49,898 bases of DNA from an uncultured Alteromonadaceae bacterium (GTDB lineage: Bacteria > Pseudomonadota > Gammaproteobacteria > Enterobacterales > Alteromonadaceae), in assembly GCA_938085045.1 (NCBI GenBank), contig CALKGI010000236.1:1-49898 (forward strand), in the 5' to 3' direction. Numbering within the stretch: position 1 is the first letter of the stretch; each line of letters begins with the position of its first letter. This document shows positions 23,918 to 32,806 of the stretch, piece by piece. Under the pieces are notes generated by a model. It ran no database searches and had not been told where the DNA came from. It saw only the letters and a program-made list of their open reading frames with translations. Position numbers and translations under genes: made by a program.

Positions 23918-25173
23918 GAAAAATACTTATAGTCGTAGCAAGCTTAATTGCTCAAAACGTTCTCGCAGAAGAAAATAGAGTAGAAACATCATCTCAAGTA
24001 CTACACATGTTTGGTAGCGACAAAATCACAGTGCATATCACATCTGATACAACGATTGTCGATAGCTTAGTCGATTATTCAAAAACAAAGGTCGCGTACA
24101 ATTTATCATGTGCAGGCTTCTCTAGCCAAGTTTATAATCATTCCGGTGAACACAAACAGAATGACGATTCATACTTAAGAGGGTATTCATATCTATTTGA
24201 TATTTCGAATGATGACGACGACCCAACCCAAAAGAATGGCTATGCTATGAGCCTCGCTTGGGAATGGCTTTCAAAAGTAGAAAATGCAGGAAAAAATGTT
24301 CTTTGCAATACACAATATCAGGGGTTAGCAGCATTCTCAATAAGGCCATTCAGTATTTCCATTAGCGACTTCCTGCCATTAAATATAACCTTTGGGTCAG
24401 TACCTAATTACCATCTTTCCACTATAAAAACTGCAACAGTTCCAATGCTAGCACCTTTCGTTTCTGGCACCAACAATAGCGGTGGCGGGGGCTGCGCATA
24501 CGAAAGCCCCAACTGTGAAGATGACGATCATGATTATGACTACCGAGAAGATCCATTACTTATCGATCTCGGCCAAGACGGTATTCATTTAGGTGATGCC
24601 GGTGTTGGGGTAAACTTCGATATGATTGGGGATGGCAACGAAACTTTTATGCAGTGGGTGCAATATGGCGGCAATGAAGCATTTTTGGTGCAAGACCTTA
24701 ACGACAACGGGATTATCGACAACGGCATGGAGCTGTTTGGTACTGGCACACATATGCTACCGTTGGAATTGACCCAGCAATGGCCTAACCTTGACCAAAC
24801 CAACGTTAAATCAATCCAGCTGGCATTAGCAGCCGCAGCAGAACTTGCGCCTAACGGTTTTGTTGCACTAGCACAGTACGATCACCCTGCTCTTGGCGGT
24901 AATGACGATGGCTATATCACCAATCAAGACGAAGTTTGGTCTGGTTTATTACTGTGGCTCGACGACAATGCCGATGGTATCTCTACTGCCGACGAAATGT
25001 TGCAACTGAATGATGTTGGTATCACCCAATTAGATATCATTCCAAAGAAAAACAACCATCAAGACCCTGCTGGCAACAGCATTCCACTGTGGTCGTGGGC
25101 AGTTGACGAAAACAACAACAGCCATAACAAGTACAAAATGGTTGATGTGTTTTTCAAAGTACTAGAACAATAA
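23914..25173 (+). CDS. Secreted protein with RTX/EF-hand-like calcium-binding C-terminus
   Basis: A 419 aa protein with signal peptide MRKILIVVASLIAQNVLAEE. The N-terminal half (about 20-185) is not recognised and holds three Cys. A Gly/Ser linker (GTNNSGGGGCAYESPNCEDD) follows. The C-terminal half (about 205-410) reads like the domain found at the ends of RTX-type exoproteins: DPLLIDLGQDGIHLGD, VNFDMIGDGNETFMQWV, VQDLNDNGIIDNGMELFG, NDDGYITNQDEVWSGLLLWL and DDNADGISTADEM. At least three Asp-rich EF-hand-like loops are visible. There is no long nonapeptide RTX repeat and no adjacent type I secretion gene. It is coupled to the gene before it. Confidence 0.78.
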   Translation: MRKILIVVASLIAQNVLAEENRVETSSQVLHMFGSDKITVHITSDTTIVDSLVDYSKTKVAYNLSCAGFSSQVYNHSGEHKQNDDSYLRGYSYLFDISNDDDDPTQKNGYAMSLAWEWLSKVENAGKNVLCNTQYQGLAAFSIRPFSISISDFLPLNITFGSVPNYHLSTIKTATVPMLAPFVSGTNNSGGGGCAYESPNCEDDDHDYDYREDPLLIDLGQDGIHLGDAGVGVNFDMIGDGNETFMQWVQYGGNEAFLVQDLNDNGIIDNGMELFGTGTHMLPLELTQQWPNLDQTNVKSIQLALAAAAELAPNGFVALAQYDHPALGGNDDGYITNQDEVWSGLLLWLDDNADGISTADEMLQLNDVGITQLDIIPKKNNHQDPAGNSIPLWSWAVDENNNSHNKYKMVDVFFKVLEQ

Positions 25174-25429
25174 CCCATCGTTAAACGAAAAAAGAACCAC
25201 AGGGCAACAGCATTCTTGTTGTCCTGCCCCACAAAAACAAACACAAACATGTAGATAATTAAAATAATTACACAGTTTTAATTTGAAAAGCCATTAATCT
25301 TCGCTACACTTTCGTTGTACCAAATAAAAAATTTCAGGCACAACCCCCAAACCACCGGAACGATACTCGACTTTATTTTTGTGCAATGAGCAGCATAAGT
25401 TGCAGCAATAGCAAAAAAAGGCTACCGCC

Positions 25430-26338
25430 ATGAAAACAATACTCCTAGCTTTAATGACCCTATTCTTTACGGAATCAGTACAAAGCAGTGAAAACCACTC
25501 AGTTGTTCACACAGAAAATGTCATCAAAATAGCCAATCTAGACAAACTTGAAATTCAAACGGTTATCGGAAAAGGCGGGGTAAATGACCTATATGATCGG
25601 TTTACAATGCACTATGGTGAATTTGTTTCAGGTATCAATACCCGTAAAGTAGATTTTGATTTCGTCATGGGTGTTCAAAGTGGTGAAACTTCCCAATTAC
25701 TTTTTTTTTTGTATACTCAGGCTCAACAAGAAGGGTTGCCTTTAGTAAACTTTATTGATTTTGGTATTTCCCCACAAACAAGCGATGGATATGAATTTTC
25801 TCACAAAAAATCGGCTCATTTGGTAGAGTTAAAATACTTTATTGAGCCTCTAACCAAAGAAAAGTTTTTCAATCGTAATACTCAATTACTATTGCAAAAA
25901 GGTCTCAGCGCCAACGATTTAAGCATAATCAAGCGATACCTCCAGCAACATCCATTTAGCAGCACTAAACAGAAATTAGAGCAAAGTTTGATGGGATATA
26001 TCAAAGACAATAGTGAGTTTTTAACCAAAACAATGGATTCAAAATCAACGATGCCACCAACTCAATACCAACATATTTTTGACAAGTTCTTCTATGTCGC
26101 CAGTTATTTAGAGTTTCACTACTACCGAAATTGGACAATAAATTTAATGTCTACCCTTGAACCCAAACAACAAGAAATTCTAAAAACCGTAATGTTAGCA
26201 GTAATAAGCGGTGAAAAAGATGACGAGCCAACAGCAATATTCAGTCGGCTTGAAACACTGGAAGAACGAATAAGTATAAACAGACTCGAAAGTGTTTTTC
26301 AGTCCGTCTTAAACCAACCCTCACAAAAACTCAACTAG
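25430..26338 (+). CDS. Secreted protein of unknown family, paralogue B
   Basis: A 302 aa protein with signal peptide MKTILLALMTLFFTESVQSS. It aligns along most of its length with the protein at 23006-23917: IQTVIGKGGVNDLYDRF, MHYGEFV, TRKVDFDFVMG, EGLPLVNFIDFGI, YYRNWTINLM, LEPKQQEILKTVM. Helix-rich, no Cys, no known catalytic motif. It stands 256 bp after the calcium-binding-like gene, so it may have its own promoter. Its 3' end overlaps by 18 bp, tail to tail, with the leftward SDR gene. Function unknown. Confidence 0.72.
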   Translation: MKTILLALMTLFFTESVQSSENHSVVHTENVIKIANLDKLEIQTVIGKGGVNDLYDRFTMHYGEFVSGINTRKVDFDFVMGVQSGETSQLLFFLYTQAQQEGLPLVNFIDFGISPQTSDGYEFSHKKSAHLVELKYFIEPLTKEKFFNRNTQLLLQKGLSANDLSIIKRYLQQHPFSSTKQKLEQSLMGYIKDNSEFLTKTMDSKSTMPPTQYQHIFDKFFYVASYLEFHYYRNWTINLMSTLEPKQQEILKTVMLAVISGEKDDEPTAIFSRLETLEERISINRLESVFQSVLNQPSQKLN

Positions 26339-27175
26339 CCCCAACTGATAAGTAGCAAAACGCAACTGATAGCCCAGTTTCATCGCCAAAGCCATATTAC
26401 TAACAATTCGGTCTTCATATGCACCGTCAACAACATCCAACCGCTTGGCCCTGAATCGTTTAGGGTCATCTAAAAACCCCTCGCCCACAACGCCAATAAA
26501 TTTAGTTTGCGACATCAACCAGTTAAGTAGCTCATCTTGACTCGCTGCGCCATTATCAACCACATTAAATACCGCATCAGTCAAACCACTATCAACAATA
26601 GCCTCAATAATCCCAACCAAATCATCAAGATGAATACGGTATACCGGCTTGTTACCCCTAAAAACTGGCGTGCCTGCATAACAACGTTCAACAATATTAC
26701 TGCCCGGGCCATAAATACCGCCACAGCGCAGTACTGTACATTGAAAATATTGCTGTAGAACTTGCTCACTCACCAAACGCAACTGGCCGCCAAGCGCATC
26801 GGGCACGCATTCACTTTGCTCGGTCCAAAGTCCACTACCAGCGCCATAAACCCCGGTCGTTGAAATGTAAATCAAGCGTTTAAGCGCTGGGCGATTCACC
26901 GACATCCATTCACACCATTGCGTCAAACGTTGCATTTCTTGTTCGCAATCTTTAACAACAGGTGGAATTGTGACAACCAGCCAATCGGCAAGATGAGGCA
27001 AGTTCGTCCAACTGCTTTGATCTGCCCACGAAAAAGCGACTTTATTGCAGTTTAGCTGCGGATCATTATGATGAACCCCATACCAACTTGCCTTGCCCCA
27101 TTCGCGCCCGCTCAACAGTCGCTGACCGACATAACCACAACCCAAAACACCAATATCAATCATTTGATTCATCAT
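26321..27175 (-). CDS. NAD(P)-binding SDR/epimerase-like protein
   Basis: About 284 aa from ATG at 27173-27175 (MMNQMIDIGVLGCGYVGQ); the ATG at 27161-27163 is an equal alternative, and both overlap the end of the upstream gene. The dinucleotide motif GVLGCGYVGQ is at the N-terminus. YISTTGVYG resembles the extended SDR active-site region. RCGGIYGPG and YRIHLDDLVGIIEA match the atypical SDR group that contains E. coli YeeZ. Substrate unknown; cytoplasmic. It is probably cotranscribed with the DUF2982-type gene. Confidence 0.82.
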   Translation of the reverse strand: MMNQMIDIGVLGCGYVGQRLLSGREWGKASWYGVHHNDPQLNCNKVAFSWADQSSWTNLPHLADWLVVTIPPVVKDCEQEMQRLTQWCEWMSVNRPALKRLIYISTTGVYGAGSGLWTEQSECVPDALGGQLRLVSEQVLQQYFQCTVLRCGGIYGPGSNIVERCYAGTPVFRGNKPVYRIHLDDLVGIIEAIVDSGLTDAVFNVVDNGAASQDELLNWLMSQTKFIGVVGEGFLDDPKRFRAKRLDVVDGAYEDRIVSNMALAMKLGYQLRFATYQLGLVEFL

Positions 27176-27860
27176 CTGCGGTTTGTGAATACCCAATAGA
27201 CGCCTCTTTGCATTCTTTAAGCAATGTAACAAAAGCATCAGGTTCGCGATCGCAGGCATCTAGCGGAATGAACAAGTCATAACCAAAATTACGACGTAAC
27301 ATCTCGGTGCGATGCAACCACGCACCAACCGGGCCAATGACCTTTTCACCGTTAGCCATTTTAAATGGCGAGTCATTGATTTGCCGTTCAAGCAAACTAA
27401 TCCCTTCAAGCTGGCAGCCAAGAAAATACAGGTCTCGCTGCTCTTGCAGCAATTGATTGGCCATACGCCGAGAAACAATTTTGGCCAGTACCTGTGAGTC
27501 TCGTAACTTAATGCCAATATACGACAACGGTTTAGATTCAAGCCCTTGAGTCACCTTGGGCTGTTCGATAATCATCACATTGTCCCAGCTCACCTGCCAA
27601 GAACCACGGCGATGAAAATAAACCATGCCCGCAGGCGTCAGTTCAAAACTGTTATCGGGTTCAAAATGCTTAAACAAACCAATGATCAAAGCGACCAAAC
27701 TCATCAAAAAAAACATCACGATATTTAGCCGGTAATCATGCCACCAAAAACTTGCTGCCAATATGCACAACAATAAACCACAAGCCCCAAAAATCATCAT
27801 GGTTAGCGCATTTTGCCGTGCAATGGCTTTTATCGTAATGTTGGGTGATTCAGTGCTCAT
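27156..27860 (-). CDS. DUF2982-type inner-membrane protein
   Basis: A 234 aa protein with two adjacent transmembrane helices at about 18-37 and 45-62, separated by a short WWHDYRLN loop, then a long cytoplasmic part. GMVYFHRRGSWQVSWDNVMI and the C-terminal LHRTEMLRRNFGYDLFIP are the segments by which I place it in DUF2982, a family mostly seen in Alteromonadales and relatives. Function unknown. Its 3' end overlaps the SDR gene start, so the two are translationally linked. Confidence 0.72.
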   Translation of the reverse strand: MSTESPNITIKAIARQNALTMMIFGACGLLLCILAASFWWHDYRLNIVMFFLMSLVALIIGLFKHFEPDNSFELTPAGMVYFHRRGSWQVSWDNVMIIEQPKVTQGLESKPLSYIGIKLRDSQVLAKIVSRRMANQLLQEQRDLYFLGCQLEGISLLERQINDSPFKMANGEKVIGPVGAWLHRTEMLRRNFGYDLFIPLDACDREPDAFVTLLKECKEASIGYSQTADDESND

Positions 27861-27957
27861 GCGGCCCCTGTTCTATGAAAAGTCGGAATTTAAAGGGATA
27901 GTTTGCTAGAATAGATCACAGCTGTAAACCACTACATAACACATAAGTTTTTAATCG

Positions 27958-29298
27958 ATGAAAACACCCTCAGAGCTAAAATCGACACTTATTGACTTTA
28001 TCAAACACCTCTATCATTCAGACGCCTCCTCATCTTCGGTGATCCATTGGTGGTGGTTAAAACGTTTAATTGATATATGTTACAAACCCACCCTATTCAT
28101 TATTTACGTTTTTAACTATATTCCGCCATTTAGCTGGATATACCATGCATTTGAGGGCATCTTCGGCAAAAATGGCTATATTGGCGTGGGCTCGGTGGCC
28201 GGTTTGTATATTGCTATTTATGGAGTGGCACAATCGTCAAACCAAGACGAACTCGACAGGCAAGAGCGTGGTATCGAAAAATACGAAGCGGCAATGAAGC
28301 TAACCGACGAAAGAGAAAAAATGCACGGCATGAAGGGGTTAGTGGCCTTATCAACTCAGGGCATTCAGCAAAAACCGGTATTTCGCTGCCCCATCAAATT
28401 TGGCGACTGCGAAACTTATTGGTTTGAACTGGCGCAACACCGGCTAGATTTGGTTTCTGAAGAGCTCGGTCATTTTTTTTTACAATGCCACAAAGATCAA
28501 AATTGCCAACAAAGTAAACCGCTGACTACCAGTAAATTATTCGACCTCGAATATTTGGCTGAAGACAAACAATATATCTCTTATCACCAGTTTGGCCCGC
28601 TGAATGACTATATACTCAAACCAAACAGCCAATATCCCTATACCAAAACCTTTATTGCCTATCAAATTTACAGTGCCATCACCCCATTGCTGGATTTACA
28701 AAACGTCGAATTCAAAAATCTTGACGTTTCTCGCTGGCGTTTGTATCACACACAAATGCGCAACACGGTTTTCAACGGTGTTAGTGGCGAGTTTTTGAAT
28801 ATGACCAAGAGCGTTTATCGCAGAGTCACTTTTAAGAATGTTGATTTAAACAATTGGATAAGCGATGGCTCTTTAATTTACAACAGCACTTTTAGCGATT
28901 CAAAAATCAATGTTGCGCTGTTAAATAAGGGCGTTGCCTTTGAAAAAAGTACCTTTGTCAACAGCCAAATATCCTTTAGCCGAATGCAAAATGTCAGTTT
29001 CAGAGGCAGTAGCCTCGTCAACACTTCAATTACGGTCCCAAATCTCGCTGGTTGCGCCGTGCCCGAGGCTTTTTCGCCAGACGGACAAACGATTGACATC
29101 AACGACATCAAACAACGGTTTAATAACGAAGGACTCAACGCTGCACTGGATTACTATCGTAAAAAACTCAAGTGCAATATGATATTGCCCAATGGTAGAG
29201 AGTGTCGTTTTATCGGTCGAAGCCGCTGTTTAACGTCTGATTTTCAACTGCTTAACACCCTTAAAGTGAATTTAGCGGGCAATCGTAATCGGGCTTAA
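27958..29298 (+). CDS. Membrane protein with pentapeptide-like repeats
   Basis: A 446 aa protein. Two hydrophobic segments lie at about 42-60 and 76-92, followed by a charged segment (DELDRQERGIEKYEAAMKLTDE) likely to be coiled. The region from about 245 to 360 has degenerate pentapeptide-type repeats of the A(D/N)LxN kind (VEFKNLDVSRWRLYHTQMRN, TFKNVDLNNW, SFRGSSLVNT). Such repeats fold as a quadrilateral beta helix and bind proteins. Two Cys-rich spots flank it (FRCPIKFGDC, CHKDQNC). ATG 27958. Its stop directly abuts the stop of the convergent gene with no base between. Function unknown. Confidence 0.6.
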   Translation: MKTPSELKSTLIDFIKHLYHSDASSSSVIHWWWLKRLIDICYKPTLFIIYVFNYIPPFSWIYHAFEGIFGKNGYIGVGSVAGLYIAIYGVAQSSNQDELDRQERGIEKYEAAMKLTDEREKMHGMKGLVALSTQGIQQKPVFRCPIKFGDCETYWFELAQHRLDLVSEELGHFFLQCHKDQNCQQSKPLTTSKLFDLEYLAEDKQYISYHQFGPLNDYILKPNSQYPYTKTFIAYQIYSAITPLLDLQNVEFKNLDVSRWRLYHTQMRNTVFNGVSGEFLNMTKSVYRRVTFKNVDLNNWISDGSLIYNSTFSDSKINVALLNKGVAFEKSTFVNSQISFSRMQNVSFRGSSLVNTSITVPNLAGCAVPEAFSPDGQTIDINDIKQRFNNEGLNAALDYYRKKLKCNMILPNGRECRFIGRSRCLTSDFQLLNTLKVNLAGNRNRA

Positions 29299-30717
29299 TC
29301 AGTACAACAAATTCCAGCATTGAAAAGTCAAATAACTGCGCCAAGGTTTCGCTTGTTCGCTATCAAAATCGGCGTTCTCATCACCCGACTCACCACTGAG
29401 TTTTCGTAAAGCTTTGATAACACCTAAATCAGAGCCAAGCCAGATATCTGAATCACTTTGCCCTCGCATTTTGGCGTAGTTAACAGTCCATGGACCAATA
29501 CCTTTTAGCTTTAACCACTGGTCCAAATCATCTTGCAACGGATGCTCAAAACAGTATCGACAGAAGGTCATCAGGGTGTTTTTACGGCTTTGGGGGATTC
29601 GTAATATTTCAAAGTCGACCTCAGCCAAAGCTTTTGTTGTAGGAAATAACCGGCGTTCACCCGCTTCTTCATCATGACTCACCAACAGCTCCCCATACGT
29701 ATCAACCACCTGACAAACCAACTTTCGCGCCGCCTCAACCGATATCTGTTGGCCCAAAATAGCCCTTAAACCCGCCTCAAACGAACACCAAATGCCCGGT
29801 AAACGTAAGCCACTCACCAATTTACCGTCCATACCCGGCAGTTGAGATAATTGCTGTTCAATCAAAGCTATATCGGTGTCTAAATCGAGTATTCGCCGAA
29901 TGTTTTTCACCAAAGGCAGGATATTGGCTTTCTCGGTGGTAAATAATTTGATTTTAAACGCATTTTTTTCAAACAAATGTGTTGCTTCAAAATAACCTTG
30001 TAAGCCTTCATCTTTCCAGTTAAACGTTCGCCCATAACCATTTTCAGTGATCCACTCCAAGCCGGGTATAAGGCGTTTACTTAAAAACGCCTGCATTAAA
30101 TCCCAGCGGTAAGGTGGCCGATAGCTTAAAATCAGTTCAATGTGGTCAGATGGCTGTTTTTGCTGTTTTCTCACCTGTTGTGGCGTTAGTTTAAAGTGTT
30201 GCTTAAAACTGTCATTAAAGCGCCGTAAGCTATTGAATCCAGAAGAAAATGCAACGTCGGTTATCGATAAAGCCGATTGATGCAATAATTGCTTAGCAAA
30301 CAGCAATTGTTGATAAAGCGCATAATGTTTGGGGGTGGTGCCGAGCTTTTCTTTGAACAATGAGCGCAAATAACGGTCGCTTATACCCAACCTCGCAGCC
30401 AAGGTTTCAACAGAATCATTCGCCAGTGCGCCCTGCTCAATCAAAGCCAAAGCCCGTTCAACCGTGGTATCAACCCCCTTCCAAGCAAATGACCCCGGCG
30501 CACTGTCGGGTCGACAACGCAGGCAAGGCCGAAAACCCTCATTGGCCGCTTCAATGGCCGTGGCAAAATAGTTAACGTTTTGTTCTTTAGGGGAAGGCGC
30601 GGGACAAATCGGGCGACAGAAAATCCCGGTGGTTTTCACCGCGATATAAAACTTGCCGTCAAAACGGGCATCCCGAGACATTCGGGCTTTTTGACATTGT
30701 TCAAAATTAAGTGCCAT
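29299..30717 (-). CDS. Ada/AraC-AlkA fusion DNA glycosylase
   Basis: A 472 aa fusion. Residues 1-78 are an Ada-type zinc domain with all four Cys (34, 38, 65, 68); Cys38 is the methyl acceptor that repairs methylphosphotriesters in Ada proteins. Residues about 85-182 are an AraC HTH (VETLAARLGISDRYLRSLFK, ITDVAFSSGFNSLRRFNDSF). The rest is an AlkA-like N-domain plus a helix-hairpin-helix glycosylase core (LKGIGPWTVNYAKMRGQSD, followed by the catalytic-type Asp in LGSDLGV). Regulator and 3-methyladenine glycosylase are combined in one chain, a known arrangement in proteobacteria and actinobacteria. It is probably autoregulated in response to alkylation damage. Confidence 0.92.
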   Translation of the reverse strand: MALNFEQCQKARMSRDARFDGKFYIAVKTTGIFCRPICPAPSPKEQNVNYFATAIEAANEGFRPCLRCRPDSAPGSFAWKGVDTTVERALALIEQGALANDSVETLAARLGISDRYLRSLFKEKLGTTPKHYALYQQLLFAKQLLHQSALSITDVAFSSGFNSLRRFNDSFKQHFKLTPQQVRKQQKQPSDHIELILSYRPPYRWDLMQAFLSKRLIPGLEWITENGYGRTFNWKDEGLQGYFEATHLFEKNAFKIKLFTTEKANILPLVKNIRRILDLDTDIALIEQQLSQLPGMDGKLVSGLRLPGIWCSFEAGLRAILGQQISVEAARKLVCQVVDTYGELLVSHDEEAGERRLFPTTKALAEVDFEILRIPQSRKNTLMTFCRYCFEHPLQDDLDQWLKLKGIGPWTVNYAKMRGQSDSDIWLGSDLGVIKALRKLSGESGDENADFDSEQAKPWRSYLTFQCWNLLY

Positions 30718-30819
30718 CAGCGGTTCTTATTGATAAGAAAGATGGCACCATTGTAACGTACATAAAAAGACTGACTAGCTGAAAACGGAAGTGAATGGTT
30801 AAATCCAAATAATGCTCTT

Positions 30820-30871
30820 TTCCCTTTTTTTAAATCTTGCTCCGTAAATCTCCGTGCCTGTGTGTGAATGT
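30820..30871. repeat. Second copy of the dispersed repeat arm
   Basis: TTTTAAATCT followed by AATCTCCGTGCCTGTGTGTG resembles the right arm at 16379-16433 (TTTTTAAATC, then CTCCGTGCCTTTGCGT). It lies between the glycosylase and radical SAM genes. Confidence 0.4.
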
Positions 30872-30898
30872 TTTTTTACGGTCATGGATAACCGCAGT

Positions 30899-32536
30899 TT
30901 AAACAGCCTTCTTAAACAAATCTTCTTCTTTACCAGTAGGCCCTTTTCGGCCTTTGGAGTTTTTCACATCATCTAGTTTCAACACAATCTCAATTTGGTT
31001 TTCACCTCTGGCTTTGCGCTTAAGGTAGTTACCCCAAGTTGGCGGACGAGATTGAGTTAAAAAGTCTTTCACCCGGTTGCGCATTGCAAAATACAGCGGA
31101 CGGAAGAAATAATGCGAGAAATTACCCTGTAACATCTGCTTGAAGTGATACCACAACACCTTGGGCTGCGTATAGAACTCGGTTAAGAATCGGCGTTGAT
31201 ACCATTCTAAATCTTCAGCGGTTAAATCGTCGGTGCGAATAACCGAAGTGCCCCAACGTTTGAACTCACGCCAATCTTCACACATCAAATGCAGGCCGTC
31301 TCCAGCAATGGCTTGGTCATACGAGTGGGTATCAGGATACGGCGTCAAAATGTTTACTGCACAACGCATCAGATTGATTTTCTTAGCAAATGCAATCGAT
31401 TCGAGCACGGTTTCGTGAGTTTCGTGGGCATGACCTACGATAAAGCTGGCGCGGGTTTGCAAACCACGTTGCGCCATCCACTCATAAACCTGTTCGTATT
31501 GTTCAACTCGGGTGCCTTTTTTGATGGCTTTCATCATCTGTGCACTACCGGTTTCAACACCCATCGACATTTCGGTGAAGCCTGCTTCAATCATCTTGTC
31601 GAGCATTTCAGGCGAGGTGGTGTTGGCACGAGTGTTGGCATAAAACACCGCTTTTTTGTGCAGGCCGCGGCTGATGATCTCATCACACAACTCAGTCACA
31701 TGAAAACGATTTACCGTAAGCGTATCATCAAAAAACATAAACAACTGAGTGCCGTATTCGTTAACCGAATATTCGATTTCGTCGACCACTCGCTCTACTT
31801 CTCTAAGTCGTGGTTTTACGCCACGCACCGAGCAAAAAGTACACATGAAAGGACAGCCACGAATCGACTCAAGCACATCCATTTTTACCATGCCACGACC
31901 CGGCCAAGCATATTTGTATTGGTCATAATCAAGCAGGTGTCTGGCAGGAAGCGGATAAGAATCAACGGTTTTTTCGTTTTGGGTGCGAATAATAGGCGTA
32001 TCTGGCAGGTCATTGGCAATGTGTACTGCCGACAATTCGCCTTCACCAACCACAATATAATCAAGATAAGGACAATCGGCCAAAGTCTGGCGCGGCAAGG
32101 CTGAAACGTGTGAGCCACCTACCATGATTTTTACATCAGGCATCACTTCTTTGATGCTTTTTGACAGGCTTTCGACCCCATGAATTTCTGGTGTGGTCGC
32201 GGTAAAACCGATGATATCGGGTTTTGAATCCTGAATAAGTTGCAAAGTCACTTCTGGCGGGTAGAGTTTGGTTTCACAATCGATGATATTAACCGAATGC
32301 CCAGCCTGCTCTAACGTGGCAGCGACATAAAGTAATCCTAACGGCGGACGCACTTCGCGGTTTTTTGGCAGCTTGCCATAAACGCTGTAAATATTGGCAT
32401 AAGGTAAACGCACCAAAGTGATGTGTCGTTTAACTTTGGTCAGCTCAATGACCGGAAACTCTAAAGAGCCTTCGACTTCACGCTCTAGTGCTGAGGTGTA
32501 GTTTATTTCAATACTGGTATCGACTGATGTGACCAA
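30899..32536 (-). CDS. B12-binding domain radical SAM protein
   Basis: A 545 aa protein opened by TTG behind AAAGG. Residues about 60-190 are a cobalamin-binding-like Rossmann domain (RPPLGLLYVAATLEQAGHSV, PDIIGFTATTPE, VKIMVGGSHVSALP, DYIVVGEGE) without the DxHxxG base-off motif. The radical SAM domain carries the cluster motif CPFMCTFC (Cys228, 232, 235), then FFDDTL and MSMGVETGS. The C-terminal 100 residues include a basic tail. The family includes methyltransferases and ring-forming enzymes acting on lipids, hopanoids, peptides and antibiotics; the substrate here cannot be told. It is a single gene with no obvious partner. Confidence 0.88.
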   Translation of the reverse strand: MVTSVDTSIEINYTSALEREVEGSLEFPVIELTKVKRHITLVRLPYANIYSVYGKLPKNREVRPPLGLLYVAATLEQAGHSVNIIDCETKLYPPEVTLQLIQDSKPDIIGFTATTPEIHGVESLSKSIKEVMPDVKIMVGGSHVSALPRQTLADCPYLDYIVVGEGELSAVHIANDLPDTPIIRTQNEKTVDSYPLPARHLLDYDQYKYAWPGRGMVKMDVLESIRGCPFMCTFCSVRGVKPRLREVERVVDEIEYSVNEYGTQLFMFFDDTLTVNRFHVTELCDEIISRGLHKKAVFYANTRANTTSPEMLDKMIEAGFTEMSMGVETGSAQMMKAIKKGTRVEQYEQVYEWMAQRGLQTRASFIVGHAHETHETVLESIAFAKKINLMRCAVNILTPYPDTHSYDQAIAGDGLHLMCEDWREFKRWGTSVIRTDDLTAEDLEWYQRRFLTEFYTQPKVLWYHFKQMLQGNFSHYFFRPLYFAMRNRVKDFLTQSRPPTWGNYLKRKARGENQIEIVLKLDDVKNSKGRKGPTGKEEDLFKKAV

Positions 32537-32730
32537 AACTTGCTTACCTTTGTGTTAAAACTATCCCAAAACGGCTTGAGTGCACCGTTTAAAATTCGCG
32601 CAATACTAAGGTATTTCACGCAAAAAGTCCATTATTTTGTCATATCCTCTGCCCTGCTGATATCAGGAATTTAAATCCTCATATCAGGATTATTTATTGT
32701 CCACCGCCCCTACAGCCCAGTAAAAACGGT

Positions 32731-32746
32731 TGGCACAAAAGCTGCT
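32731..32746 (+). promoter_or_regulatory. Candidate sigma-54 promoter of the S41 peptidase gene
   Basis: TGGCAC-AAAAG-CTGCT places the conserved GG (32732-32733) and GC (32744-32745) exactly 10 bases apart, as needed for a -24/-12 promoter. The predicted start is about 50 bp before the ATG at 32807. A sigma-54 activator gene lies at 10752-12188, but no link is shown. Confidence 0.35.
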
Positions 32747-32806
32747 ATAACCTTGTTATTGATAGACCCAGCATTAACAACCTAAACCTCAGTGGGATAT
32801 AAAGTT

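Noticed and set aside
23914..25173. Full RTX toxin
   Set aside because: EF-hand-like loops are present, but the nonapeptide GGxGxDxUx arrays and type I secretion genes are absent.
31289..32104. 271 aa plus-strand open frame opposite the radical SAM gene
   Set aside because: A long shadow frame. The minus strand has the intact CxxxCxxC radical SAM protein and the plus frame shows no domain.
30899..32536. Radical SAM protein as maturase of the GVDPD peptides
   Set aside because: It is about 25 kb away, on the other strand, with no peptide-binding RRE-like domain visible. No evidence links them.
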